Source: Solea solea (taxonomy: Eukaryota; Chordata; Actinopteri; Pleuronectiformes; Soleidae). Taken from it: DNA of 64,000 nt. This document shows, piece by piece, positions 34,183 through 47,549 of the stretch (its first letter is position 1; each line of letters opens with the position of its first letter). The position numbers were made by a program, and so were the translations under genes. The stretch covers positions 1,442,162 through 1,506,161 of the forward strand of contig NC_081136.1 of the NCBI RefSeq assembly GCF_958295425.1, read 5' to 3'. The notes below the pieces were generated by a model. The model did no database searches. It saw only the letters and a program-made list of their open reading frames with translations, and was not told where the DNA came from.

Positions 34183-37100
34183 ATGCCTGGAAAACACAGC
34201 GACGGCTTCAAAACAGGAGACCTGGTGTTCGCCAAGATGAAGGGCTTCCCTCACTGGCCAGCCAGGGTACAAACACACACTCACACACACACACACACAC
34301 ACACAGCCACGACAACAACACTGTCAGTGGGTAGTGTGCTAAATGAAACGTTGTGATGTTACCACGTACAAAATGAATGAGTGAAACTTCCAACATGGTC
34401 ATGTGACTGCTGTGTAATAGATTCCCCTATTTTTACCACCTTTTAGTGACAATCTACATGTACATGTTTTACATAATGTGCACACGTTTGGCTGTAAATT
34501 TGTCGCTACACGATGCACAGAATTGTTCACGATAATTTGTTGTCTTTAAAATACTGGTCTTAAACTCGTTATTTAGTTTATTTTGTTTTTATTAAAATTT
34601 CTGTGCAGGTCTGTAAGTCAGACAACGGATACAAGAAGCGAGTCCCCGTCTTTTTCTTCGGAACCCATCAGATGTACGTAAAAACTCAGCCTCCGACCCT
34701 TCGTCATCAAAACCACATCAGAAACGATTAAACCAAGCTGATCTCTCTCTATCCCTCCCCCGTCTCCTCCCCCTCAGAGGTAACCTCCCCCCTGAGAACG
34801 TCGTCCCTTACGTCGGGAACAAGATGAAGTACGGCAGTGGCGTTCGCATCAAAGGCTTCACTGAGGGAATGTGGGAGATCCAGAACACGCCGGGAGTCGG
34901 GAGTAAATTAAAAGTCAGTGTCTCTTTGCCCTCTAATCACCTTGACCCTGATATTCAGGCTGTGTGGATTTATTTTGATTTTATGGCTTTAGAAAAATGT
35001 CCAATGACAGCAATGGACAGGACGTTAGCTCAAATGTTTGTTTGTGCAGTTTTTATTTGTTCAACAACCGTTGTCACTCTGTTGTTTCCGCAGTTACCGG
35101 GAAAAACCAACGCACAGACGTCACCTGCAAAAACTACACCAACAAAACCAACTTCCGCCAAGAAAACTACACCTGCAAAACCGACTTCTTCAAAATCGAC
35201 ACCCACTAAAGCGACTTTTGCCAGCACGTCGGCTCCCGGTGAACCGGTTCCTGAACGGGCGGTCGGTAAACGAAGACGTCCTCAGACTGAAGCTGCGCGC
35301 CAGAGTGAACCTGTAGCTAAAACTCAGACGCGAGCGTCGCTAAGATCCGCCCCCGAGAAAACACCCGAGTCTGGACCGGCTCCTGAAAGGACGACGAGAA
35401 ACACGCGATCCAAGATGGATGAGACGGCTAGCAGTGGGCCACCCGCTGGAGGGAGGAGTCAAGACACCGCAGCAGGAGATGAACAGGAAGTGAGTGTTTT
35501 TGATTGTTTAACTTTAAATATCGTTGCATAATTCTCAGGTAAGCTTCAGCTGATGAACATTTTTATGACTCGGTACAAACACGGCAGTGAATCGTTTGCG
35601 TACAGAGAGATTCTCTACTTTTTAATTTGATGCAAAACGGAGGAAAATGAAATCAAGTACAAGGACTTTTCTGGACAAGTGTGACCGATAACTCGGGTAC
35701 TAGAGTTTGGACTAATTTTTTGTTTGATTTTTCAGGCTCTTGCTCAGCAGGAGGCGCCTCCGAGTCCAGCCGTGACGCCTTCGGGTGAGGCTTTTATTTT
35801 GAAATTGGATATTTCATGACGTTAAACAGATCAATGAGAGTTGATTGTTTTTATTTCTGTTTTGCAGCTGAAATGAAACTGAAGACAACGACGGAACTAA
35901 AGGCCGGACCAAAGCAAACGTCCAAGAACGAAGAGGAAGAGGAGGAGGAGGAGGAGAGGATGTCAGCGGAGAGCCGAGGCTTCACGAGGAGGAGGAGGAG
36001 AGAGGAGGAGCAAAAGAAAACAGACGGGGAGAAGACGTCCGAGAGTCGAGGAACGAAAAGACGAGAAGAGAAAACGGGCAAAGAGACATCAGAGGAAACT
36101 AAAGGGATGAAGACGAGGAGAGCCGATAACGAGGAGGACAAAGAGAAGACGTCAGTGGAGAGTCGAGGCGTCAAGAGGAGGAGAGAGGAGGAGCAAAAGA
36201 AAGAGGAGGAGGAGGCAAAGACGTCCAAGAACGAGGGGACAAAAAGAAAAGACGAGGAGATGAAAGCAAAACAGGGAACGAAAGACGAGGGCGAGTCGGA
36301 GGAAAGCAAAGTCATGAAGACGAGGAGAGCTGAGAAAGAGGAGGAGAAACAAAAAGAGGAGAGGACGAGGGAGAGCGTCGGAACGAAGAGGACGAGGGAG
36401 AAGATGGAAGCAGGCAAAAGTGAGAAAGAGGACGCGGTGACGCCAGAGGAGCAGAAAGGGACAAAGAAGAGGAGGGAGGAGACGGAGAAGGAGGCGAAGA
36501 AGAAAGTCCAAGTGTGGGTGAAGGATGGAGGAGAGGAGGGAAGGAAAAAAGAGGGGAAGAAGACGGAGGAGTTGAAAGCTGGAGTGGGGATGGCGACGAG
36601 GAGAGCAGAGAAGGAGGTAGGAGAGAAGGAAGGGAGGACGGGGAGAGAGGAGAAGAATAAACAAGATGTGGACGTAAAGAAAGAAGAGGTGAAGAAGGGT
36701 TCAGAGGAGGAGAAGAGAGACGGGACGAGGAGCGCAGGGAAGGAAACGGAGAAGGGAAAAAAAGAGGTGGCCAGGAGAGAAGAGAAGGAGGTGCAGAGGA
36801 AGAAACATGATGTGGAAGAAACGAAAAAGGAGACGAGTGGACAGAGGAAAGATAGAGGAGGGACGAAGATGAGGAGCAGGAGCGCGGAGAAGGAGTCAGA
36901 AGAGGAGGGAAAGAAAAGAGAGAAGGCGATGAGGAGAGAGGAGAAGGAGGTGCCAACAAAGAAAAGAGGAGATGTGGACACCAAGAATGAAGAGAGGAAG
37001 AAGACGGACGACGAGAGAGGAGGAACTAAGATGAAGGATGCAGGAGAGGAGGGAAAGAAAAAAGACAAGGATGCGCTGAGGAGCAAACGAGATGTGGAAG

Positions 37101-40060
37101 CAAAGGGAGACGAGATGAAGAAGAGGACGGAGGCGGGGACGAGTGGAGAGAAGTCGGGAAGAGGAGGGATGAAGACGAGGAGAGGAGGAGACGAGGGAAG
37201 AGAGAGGAGAAGAGGATCTCGGGACGAAGAGGTAAAACCCTTTTTTTTTAAACCCTTTTTTTTTCATTTAAGAAGCTGAAAAACAAAAAACTAACACTCT
37301 GATCGATTAATTAATTCAAGATGTCTGTTAATTTTCTTCACCGAGCAGCGACAGCGCCACCTGGCAGCCAAGAGGGAGAGCGTGCTGACGTCTCTGAGAG
37401 GTCTACTGAAGGAGGGACGAGGAGCAAAGAGGAGGGAGGCGCTGAAGAGCATGTTGTAAGAGAAAAAAAATACAAACGTGGACCGACAACGTGACAGAAG
37501 AGCGTGAGCGACGGAAGCGCTGACGTTTTTTTTTGTCGTTTTTTGTTCTTGACAGGAAATGTGCAGACGCAGCGAAGAAGAAGAAGACTGTCGAGATGAG
37601 AGGGACAGGAAGTCAGAGGAGCGGGAAAGAGATGTCCAGGAAGTCGCTGACGGACGAGAAGAAGACAATGAGGGAAGACCACGATCGGATGAAGACGGTG
37701 AAGGAGAAGAGCAAAACGGACGGAGAACAGAAGACGGACGAGAAGAAAACGAGTGACGAAACGCGGCAGCAGAAGGACGAAGAAAAGAAAGAGGAGAGGA
37801 AAATAATCGGAAAGATCGTGAAAGGGACGGGAGGACAGGGACCGAAGGTTCAGATGAAGACGATGATGGGAGGAGCGGTGGCGACGACGGCCACTGTGGA
37901 GGAGGAGAAGAGGAGGAAAGAGGAAAATGTGATGAGCAGAAAGACGGAGGAGAAGAAGACGGTGGAGAAAGACAAGAAACCCGAAGATAAACGGACGGAG
38001 AAAAGCACCGAGGTCGAGAGGAAACTGGACGGATCGACGGAAGACGACAAGAAGAAGAGTCAGGATGAGGGCGTGAAGGAGAAAAAGAAAGGTGAAGATG
38101 GGAAGAACCGAGAAGAGCAAACGGAGATGGAGAAAAAGACTAGAGGACAGAAGAAGACGGAGAAAGAGAAGGACCTCGAAGGTAAAAAGACGGAGAAAAG
38201 CACCGAGGTCGAGCGGAAACCAGAAAGAGCGAAGGAAGACGAGAAGAAGAAGAGTCAGGATGAGGGTGTGAAGGAAGAAGAAGATGAGAAGAACCGAGAA
38301 GAGCAAACGGAGGCAGAGACGAGGACGAGAGGACAGAAGAAGACGGAGAAAGTGAAGAATCCTGAAGAGAAAAAGACAGAAAAGGGCACAGAGGTCGAGA
38401 AGAAACCAGAAAGAGCGACAGAGGAGGAGGAGAAGAGGAGTCAGGATGAAGACGAGAAAGACAAGAAGACTGGTGAAGATGGGGAGAGTGAAACGGAGAC
38501 GGAAAAGAGGACGAGAGGACAGAAGAAGACGACGGAGAAAGAGAAGAATCTTGAAGATAAAAAGACGGAAAAAAGCACAAAACCTGCCGAGGACAGAAAA
38601 GAGGGGGAAAAGAAGAGTCAGGATGAAGATGTGAGAGAAAAGAAGAGCGGCGAAGATGAGGAGAAGAAGAAAGAAGAGCAGCAGAGGAAGAGTGAGACAG
38701 AGACAGAAAGGAGGACGAGAGGACAGAAGAAAAAGGACGAGAAGACTGAAAAACCCAACGCGGAATCGCACGTGGAAGACGAGAAAACGGAAGAGACGAC
38801 GACACAGAGTGTCACGGCGGAGAGAGTAGAGACGTCGGAAAAAGACGGAGACGCTAAGCCTGCGGAGACGAGGGCGGAGTCACGGGAGACGAAGAGTCCG
38901 ACGAAGATGACGCTCACGGACTCGACGCTGCACAGGCTCCACGGGGACATCAGGATTTCCCTGAAGACGGACAAACCGGTAAGACGCGAGCACACTCGGC
39001 CGTTTGAGCGGGACGGTTCCGTAACTCCGTCCCCTCACTCAGTGTCTCCTCCTCTGCGTCCTCCAGGACATCAGGAAGTGTCTGACGGCGCTGGATCAGC
39101 TCAGCATGGTCTACGTGACGTCGCAGCACGTCCAGAGACACAGCGAGCTCGTGGCCACGCTCAGAAAGGTACGAAGAAACAAAGATTTACAAAGAGCAAT
39201 GTGGGAATTTACGACTTTTCTGAGACTCGCACGTTAAGACACGAGGACTGACCATTTGATGACATCATTGCGATAATTATAAAAACCGGAAACCACTTCT
39301 GGGAGCGTTTTGTTTGTCGTAAGCTTTCTAAATGTTTTCCAGAAACGGACGACGAAGAAATCGACCAAGGAATGTAAAAAAAACCACGTTAAAAACGTTA
39401 CAAAATACGATGCTAATGTTTACCGAAAAATTGCAGAAATTACTGTCACAAATAACAAACATCTAACGAAATCAAAATATGTGCCACAGGTTAGTTTCGT
39501 TAAATTTAACCAAATGTGAGTAAAATTTTACAAAAAAGTAAAAAAAATATTTTTTAACCAAATGTAAGTAACATCTAAGCTAATTTGAATAAAATTACCA
39601 AATTTGCGTAAAGTCTTCCAAACATCGAACTTTTTTTTGGTCAAATTTGGTTCAAATTTGAGTAAGTTCTGAGTCTAATTTAACCAAAATGTAACCAATT
39701 TTTTATCGAGTTTGAACAAATTATTGTCAAATTTGGGTGAAATTTTCCCTTTAGAATAGACGGCTGTGTAAAGTGTGTATTTCCTGTGTGTGTTTTGTGT
39801 AGATGCGATGCTACAGAGCCAGCCAGATCATCATGGACAAGGCGTCCATGTTGTACAACCGCTTCAAAAATGTCTACCTGGTGGGGGAGGGCGAGGAGGT
39901 GGTGAGCGCAACCTTCCTGCGATCGCTGCTGGAGGACAACGAGCGGGAGGAGGCTCAGAGGGCGGAGCTCTGCCGCGACAAGCTGATGAAGGCGGAGCTT
40001 CAGCAGGAAGTGAAGGAACCCTTGGGACAGCTGGAGGAGAAAGAAGGCGATGATAAATGA
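34183..40060 (+). CDS. psip1: PSIP1/LEDGF with greatly expanded charged middle
   Basis: Exons: 34183-34266, 34609-34673, 34778-34913, 35094-35489, 35736-35784, 35868-37231, 37349-37455, 37556-38978, 39067-39168, 39803-40060. Phases agree and the product is 1327 residues. Residues 1-95 are an HDGF-type PWWP domain ([24 protein letters not shown]). A K/T/P-rich linker with K-R-R-R-P follows, then about 930 residues of E/K/R-rich sequence from exons 6 and 8. The integrase-binding-domain fold is at about 1190-1290 ([37 protein letters not shown]). This last block resembles PSIP1 more than HDGFL2. Human LEDGF is 530 residues. The protein tethers partners to methylated chromatin in active genes. 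Synteny with ccdc171 supports PSIP1. Confidence 0.9.
37971..38745 (+). repeat. In-frame tandem repeat inside psip1 exon 8
   Basis: Four units of 61-67 residues. Each runs (K/D)-K-T-E-K-(S/G)-T-E-V-E-(R/K)-K, then K-(K/R)-S-Q-D-E-(G/D), then T-R-G-Q-K-K. The unit boundaries keep frame, so repeat-number change would alter protein length only. Confidence 0.85.
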
Positions 40061-41640
40061 GGTAACGAAAAGTCTGTGTTTATATATTTACAAACAATTT
40101 TTTTTTTTGTATTTTTGAATTTGATCATTCAAAACCAAAAATGTGCTCAACTGTTCCCCCCCCCCCCTCCAGTTGCAGTGGACCCTGAAGTTCTAATGTT
40201 CCTGAGCTCGGACTGAACCACTTCCCGGGCTGAGGGGTGTTGAGCTCTGAAACTGTTGCCCCCCCCGGCTGCGACAACGAGAATGTTCACAACCGTTTAC
40301 CTCGACACACACACACACACGCACGGAGCTGTTGTTTATTTCACTTCAGAATTATTGTTGTTCTCATGGTTTCACAAACATTAACTTCACCGTTCACCCT
40401 TGACTGTATGTGATGTAAGCTAAGACTTAAGCTAAGCTAAATGCTCACTTCGTCTTTATAACATTTGGACAAATTGTACATTTTAAAGCGTCCTCTTGCG
40501 TCCACGCGTTGACCTCAAAGTTGTATCGTTAAACTTTCATCACTAACCAAAGGTTACGATAATGTTACAATATTTACATTTAACAAAAACAAAAAAATAC
40601 ACTTCACAACCACAACACGCATTAACTGCTCCCAGCAGGGGCTGATGGGAAATGTAGTTTTATTTATGTTTAATTTTAAATCGACAGGAGCGTGAAACTG
40701 TTTAGTACAGGTTTTATTCTGTTTGTTTTAATCGTGACTGAGAAGACGTTTACAGTGAATTTATGTTTAGATACTTTTCCCCCTCTTTTTTTTGAAATGT
40801 GTATATATGTAATTTTTTTACTTCCAGATATAAAATTAAAAAAAAGCATTTGTACAAAAATGACCTGGATTATTTGACTCGCACAAGAATCAAGAATTTT
40901 ACACTAACGTTTTCTGTTTGTTAAACTTTAAATTTCCCAACATACATGATGATAAACTTCTTACATTATATGAAAAATAAAAATACATATAAACACGTAT
41001 GACATATCAAAATCAGTGAGGAGGGTGTTTTATATGATTATTTGTATATATATACTCATTATTTTATAACTAACTACGTATATGTACACCTAACATTTAA
41101 CAGCATTGACTTAAACTTGTGATTGCAAAGTGAGGTTTTAATAAGCTGTGATTTACCAGGGCCGGCCCAAACCTCGGGGCCCATAAAGTCCCACCACCAC
41201 CAGTTATTTTCAAAGTGAATCACTAAGTGTGTCAAACTGAACATGGATGAAGAAAGAAAACAACAAAAATTCAGAATTTCTATTTTCTATAAACAAGTGA
41301 CTTTGGTTTCGTAACTAATCGGGAAAGTTGTTCAAATGTGCACTAAATGTGCAAATTTCAACCACAAAACCAAAAAATAGGCCTGGTTCAATCCAAGATG
41401 GCATCTTTTTTGAGCCAAGTTTCAGTCATGTACGTTAAACTCACCAGATGACCTGATGGAAGTTTTTGGGCTCAGTTTTTAGCACCTCCCACTTCCAATA
41501 TTGAGTTTGTGTTCATGGTTAAGGCCTCAAAAATGTTATTTAATTTTGAGGAAAAAGAATGATAATAATAATTATTATTTTTTCAGTTTCTATAGACTTT
41601 AAAATTAAATTTAAAATGAATCATTAGGGAGGATGAAAAT
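40061..41640. other. psip1 3' flank and spacer; no gene seen
   Basis: Contains a C run at 40155-40168 and a CA run near 40305. Several AATAAA-like motifs lie near 40840 and 40975. CAGGGCCGGCCCAAACC at 41158 resembles a hAT transposon end. No coding sequence. Confidence 0.5.
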
Positions 41641-42224
41641 AGTACAAAAAACGATGATTACAATTAAGAAAGGGGTATAAAGTAAGTCAAGTAAATGAGT
41701 ATATACAAATGTGTTTATATTTTTATATCTATATTGTTAACTTAACAAAAACTTGTTATTGATTCATGTGAAGTGCAAGTGAAAAGGTAATACATTTATT
41801 ACAATATATTATCAACATGGACTTGGAGGTTTATTATTATTATTATTATCATTATTATAATATGTATTCATATTTATTCATTTATGTATTGTATGTAATT
41901 GTGTTTTATACACTGTGTAAATTGCTAATTAATTGGGATAAAGGGGCAGATTACGTATGTATTATATTATAACTATTATATAACTTATATGTGTATGATG
42001 TTCAAAGTGTAGATGTTTCTTTTTCCCCCTTCCCAAGTTATTTTGTGTATTGTAATTTTGTTTTATACATAAACAGATAATTAATTGGGATAAAGGGGCA
42101 GATTACAAGATTACATATATTATAAGTAGTGCATAACTTGCAACATGAGGTGGCATAACATATTCTAATATTATCAATATTAATCTCAATTTTGATCAAA
42201 ATATGTAGAAGCAGATAAAAGATT

Positions 42225-42326
42225 ATATATATATATATATATACGTATATATATATACACACATATATATATATACGTATATATATATACACACATATAT
42301 ATATATACGTATATATATATACACAC

Positions 42327-42365
<39 letters not shown>

Positions 42366-42380
42366 TATACATACATATAT
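42225..42380. repeat. TA/CA microsatellite
   Basis: Three longer units of (TA)n ACGTATATATATATACACACA, then a CA run. The equivalent place in the right arm (50648-50675) has only a short (TA)n. Confidence 0.95.
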
Positions 42381-42464
42381 ATAAACTGCAGTACCTGCAG
42401 CAGGTAAAAATCCCCATTAAGATAATAATTCGGAGTGTTGGTGCTCTTGTAGAAAGAGTTGTGT

Positions 42465-42480
42465 GGCTCTTAAAAGAGCC
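42465..42480 (-). terminator. Histone 3' stem-loop (H1, left)
   Basis: GGCTCTTTTAAGAGCC, 32 bases past the stop. This is the signal for 3'-end formation of replication-dependent histone mRNA. Confidence 0.95.
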
Positions 42481-42512
42481 TTTGTATTTGCAGGTGTTTC
42501 GTCAGACACAGT

Positions 42513-43148
42513 TTACTTCTTCTTGGCCGCGGTCTTCTTCGCTGCTTTGGGCTTCGCCGCCTTCTTGGCGGGAGACTTCTTGGGAGCAGCGGCTTTCTTG
42601 GCGACCTTCTTGGGGCTCTTAGCAGCGACCTTCTTGGGGCTCTTGGCTGCCTTCTTGGGGCTCTTGGCCGGCGCCGCCGCGGGTTTCTTTGCCTTCTTCG
42701 GGGACTTCTTAGCGGCCACTGGCTTCTTCGCTGCGGGCTTTGCCTTCTTGGCTACTACGGCTTTCTTAGCAGCGGGCTTCTTGGCTTTAACTGCGGGCTT
42801 CGCGGCCGGCTTCGCGGCCTTGGGTTCAGCCTTCTGCTTGTTCAGCTTGAAAGAACCGGAGGCTCCGCTTCCCTTGGGCTGAGCCAGAGTCCCGTTAGCG
42901 ACCAGAGCCTTCACGGCGGTCTTCACGCGGCTGTTGTTCTTCTCCACGTCGTATCCTTCGGCCAACAGAGCCTTCTTCAGGGCGGCCAGAGACACGCCGT
43001 TACGTTCCTTGGACGCGGTCACGGTGGCGATGATCAGCTCCCGGACGTTGGGTCCGGCCTTCGCGGGCTTGCTCGCCGCCTTCTTCTTGGGGGCTTTGGC
43101 TGGAGCCTTGGCTGGAGCCGCGGCGGGGGCTGGTGCTTCTTCTGCCAT
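42513..43148 (-). CDS. Linker histone H1
   Basis: One exon, 211 residues, starting [12 protein letters not shown]. The winged-helix globular domain is at about residues 31-105 ([20 protein letters not shown], then [10 protein letters not shown] and [10 protein letters not shown]). The C-terminal tail is rich in K, A and P with repeated S-P-K-K. I chose the ATG at 43148 over the upstream one at 43181 because it gives the standard H1 start. The protein is the same as that of the gene at 49883 in the other arm. It binds linker DNA between nucleosomes. TGTGTTT (complement of 43212-43218) upstream resembles the H1 AC box in inverted orientation. Confidence 0.97.
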   Translation of the reverse strand: MAEEAPAPAAAPAKAPAKAPKKKAASKPAKAGPNVRELIIATVTASKERNGVSLAALKKALLAEGYDVEKNNSRVKTAVKALVANGTLAQPKGSGASGSFKLNKQKAEPKAAKPAAKPAVKAKKPAAKKAVVAKKAKPAAKKPVAAKKSPKKAKKPAAAPAKSPKKAAKSPKKVAAKSPKKVAKKAAAPKKSPAKKAAKPKAAKKTAAKKK

Positions 43149-43803
43149 GTTTAGTGTTCGCTGATGAAAAGTCAGACTCAACTGATTTCATTTGAGTAGG
43201 GGGCTGTGCTTAAACACACCATGAGAACCGTGGAGACTCAACCCCGGCACTGCTCCCTGTCTGTGCTCTCTGAACACCGGGACACTTGTGTTTTCTCTTC
43301 ACCGATATAACGCCATAAAATGACGGTACAACATGAGGTGGAAGCCGCCGGTGGATGGAGCCGACAGCTGCGGCGTGTGTGCTGATGGAGAAGCCGCGCA
43401 GAGCTCCGGGAGTCTCGGCTTTCTGTCTGCGGAGACTCCAAACCTCGTCTGATCGCCGCCGCGAGCGACGCGGACCGGCGACTTTTCCCTCTTCTTTGTC
43501 TCCTAAAACGGGTCCAAATGTCTCGGGGCTCGGTCAGAACCCGTCCACCGGCTGCTCCACACGTTAGTTTCGGGTCTCGGAGCAAAAACAAGCAGCTGCC
43601 GGTGATTATTGTGTGAAAAAGTGACGCCGATGTGTGGACAATAAACACAGAGATGATGGAGGCTCGTGGAGCAGTGGAGCTGCTGCTTCGACTTCACTCT
43701 GATCACTCATCGATGTCATCAATACTCTTATTATCTCATGTTGGAAATAAAGAAACCAGTAAAACAACAGTGAACTGGAGAGTTTACACTTTGATGAGCC
43801 TCA

Positions 43804-44882
43804 GTAACAGGAATATGACAAACCCTAGAATTATTTGAACTACACATATAAAGATATATAAGTAATAGATATATTGAACAGTAATATAAATGTAATATTC
43901 AGACAGCCATGAGTAACTACAAGAAGTGATTTAATTCAAGTGTGAATAAAACACAGTTTCACACGTTCACAAAAACTCTGGATTTTATATTTATGTCATT
44001 TTAAAATCAAAATTGCAGTGGTGGAAAAAATTATCTTATAAAAAAGGTAAAATAAATATAAAATGTTGGCAACAATAGAAAAGTACGTATACTGAGTTGA
44101 GTAAGTATGTATTTTTGTCGTTTTATAGTTTGATTGTGTTTATTTCTGTTATATTAAAATCTCATTAGGATTTTTACAAACAGGATAAAACAAACACTTT
44201 ACACATTATTCTTATAATTTACAGAGATCTTAACAAGGACAGAGCAGCTAGCATACAGTTGTGACACAGTTGCTTTAGCCAAAGGTTTATTTCCACTTTA
44301 TGACAAAACTAATTACAAAATTATGTACACAAACAAACAAAGTGGCTACAGGTAGCTGGAAGTGAGGGTCTGGGACATAAATCAACTTAACTTGTAATAA
44401 ATTGTATTCCACTGTTTATTCCACTCACTTTACGTATGACGACTAAAGACTTTCTTTCAGAGACAGAAGAGCGGCAGTCGTTGTTTTGAGTGTATGTTTG
44501 GAGCTGGCCGCAAGAACAGGTTCCCTGAGACACGACCAATCCAGCGAGGGCAGCAGCAGGCGGACCGCGGTCTTTGCGCTGTGAACCAGGCGTGAAGAAT
44601 TCAAACGTCATTGTCGTCGTCTTTGGTCGTTACAGCAGACTTTGTTCGGGCGTTTTCTCCAATCTCTGATGACACAAATGTTGGGTCCATGGGTTCCAAC
44701 GCCCGTGACCGGCTGAGCTGATTGCTCATGATATTTACAATAGGAGAGGTTAGATTCAACAAATCGTACCACATGGACCTTTATAGTGGGCCCCTTTTGG
44801 TCCTCTGATGTTTCACACGTCTATCAGAAAATATTTTATTTTAATTTTGTATTCTCTGTGTAGATTATCATTCATCCAGGAG
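43804..44882. other. Spacer; no gene seen
   Basis: AT-rich, no stem-loop, no splice-consistent coding sequence. Confidence 0.5.
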
Positions 44883-45452
44883 TTTTTTTTTTTTTTTTAA
44901 AACCATTTCTGCTTCTTTCTTGGCGACCTTAGGACTCTTAGCGACCTTGCCTTCTTTGTGGGCTTCTTGGTGGCCACTGCCTTCTTGGTCGCTGTGGGTT
45001 TCTTAACCTTGGCCTTCTTCACCATTTTTGCGGACCTTAGATTCAGTCGTCCTATGCAGCTTGAAAGAACGGGAGGCTCCAATTCCCTTGGGCTGAGCCA
45101 GAGTCCCGCTAGCGATCAAAGACTTCACGGCGGTCTTGACACGGCTGTTGTTCTTGCGGCCAGAGAGATGCCGTTGCATTCTTTAGATGTGGTGACAATC
45201 TGGTCACGGACGCTGGGTCCAGCCTTCGTGGGCTTGGTGGTGCACAGCTTTTCCAGCCAGCTCCAGGATCTCAGCGGTCAGGTACTCAAGCACAGCCGCC
45301 AGGTAGACGGGGCGCCGGCACCTGTGTGCATAGTTGCCCTTCCTTAGCAGCCTGTGAATGCGACCGACAGGGAAGTGGAGTCCGGCCCTGGAAGAGCGGG
45401 TCTTTGCTTTGGCTCTGATTTTCCTGCTGCCATATTTACTTCTTCCAGACAT
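44883..45452 (-). pseudogene. Chimeric H2A-H1 histone pseudogene with poly(A) tract
   Basis: From 45452 the frame starts as H2A ([21 protein letters not shown], then [18 protein letters not shown]). The [11 protein letters not shown] segment is scrambled by small deletions. Near 45240 it passes into H1 sequence at [14 protein letters not shown]. The H1 part lacks the codons for [13 protein letters not shown], so it loses frame, then continues in another frame to a lysine-rich end and TAA at 44897. A run of about 16 A residues (T on plus at 44883-44898) follows directly. No histone stem-loop is found. The deletions and fusion rule out a normal histone product. Confidence 0.85.
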
Positions 45453-46130
45453 CTACGACAAGATGTAAGAGGATTAAAGGTGCCCATTATCAAAGTCAAT
45501 GTTTTGCTCATGTGATGATGGAAAAATAACTTAATGACACTTATTTGGGCAAAATTGTCTTCCAGGCAGTGGGGGCAGTACTCTGTCCAGTTTTCATAAT
45601 GCATCCATGGTTAGCTGCTGTTGCTTCGATCTGGATCTGTGACTAACCACGCCCCCCTCATTTGCATACAATGATTGGAAATGAAAAACAGCCATGAAAT
45701 AAATGTGGCGCTTCAAAATAAAACTCTCTGGAAATAAATAAATGTGGCGTTTGGAAATAAAAGTCCCCAGAAAATAATAAAGTTATTAATTTATTTCATA
45801 GCCATATTTGAAATGATTTTTTTTTTGTTTTTTTTTCTGTATTTAATCTGTTTGGGCTTTTTTTATTATTTCTCTTTTTTTAACGTCATGTATGCTAATG
45901 TTAAAAGCTTGTGTGTACAAGTACAACATGGTTTAATATTGTTTTTACATAATACAGGTCTACGAAGTTACTTAGACATGGAAATTCACTATATAATAAG
46001 TGATAATAATCTCATGGTGCTAGATTGCAAGTGATAGCATTTATTTTAAATACCATAACGAATGTATTATTATCATCATTATTATTATTATTATATAAGA
46101 GGTTTTAGTTTTGTCTCAGAGAAAGTGTGT
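45453..46130. other. Spacer; no gene seen
   Basis: AT-rich, with T runs near 45818-45835 and a (TAT)n run at 46065-46095. Confidence 0.5.
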
Positions 46131-46146
46131 GGCTCTTAAAAGAGCC
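46131..46146 (-). terminator. Histone 3' stem-loop (H2A)
   Basis: GGCTCTTTTAAGAGCC, 28 bases past the H2A stop. Confidence 0.95.
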
Positions 46147-46174
46147 GTTGTGTTGTGTTGTGAAGGGTCAGTGT

Positions 46175-47345
<1,171 letters not shown>

Positions 47346-47374
47346 ATCTGACAACCACTAAACCACAACACAAC

Positions 47375-47390
47375 GGCTCTTTTAAGAGCC
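47375..47390 (+). terminator. Histone 3' stem-loop (H3)
   Basis: GGCTCTTTTAAGAGCC, 29 bases past the H3 stop. Confidence 0.95.
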
Positions 47391-47505
47391 ACACACTTCA
47401 TCTGTAAAGAGCTGATAATCTTAATTTAGAAAGTCGTGTATGGTAAATGTTATCCTATAATGCTAGTACAGTAACAGTGAATATGAAATAACGTTAAATA
47501 TTACA

Positions 47506-47549
<44 letters not shown>

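Larger units (their letters stand above)
41640..43803. repeat. Left arm of the H1 inverted duplication
   Basis: This arm matches 49240-51500 in reverse orientation. Paired landmarks: ATCAACATGGACTTGGAGG at 41811 with its complement at about 51330; CTGCAGTACCTGCAGCAGG at about 42386 with its complement near 50626; the H1 gene; and AACTGGAGAGTTTACACTTT at 43772 with its complement near 49250. Confidence 0.85.

Noticed and set aside
35851..37086. 411-codon open frame on minus across psip1 exon 6
   Set aside because: It is the antisense of an E/K/R-rich repeat (reads as S/F/L runs). The plus strand has splice-consistent coding sequence.
37338..38771. 477-codon open frame on minus across psip1 exon 8
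   Set aside because: Antisense of low-complexity coding sequence; no splice context or domain.
42463..42882. Open frame on plus opposite H1 (and its twin at 50149-50568)
   Set aside because: Antisense of the alanine/lysine-rich H1 tail; appears in both copies only because the genes are duplicated.
43238..43648. Open frame upstream of the left H1, matched at 49470-49793
   Set aside because: Conserved only as part of the inverted duplication. It does not keep the same start or frame quality, and lies in the H1 promoter side.
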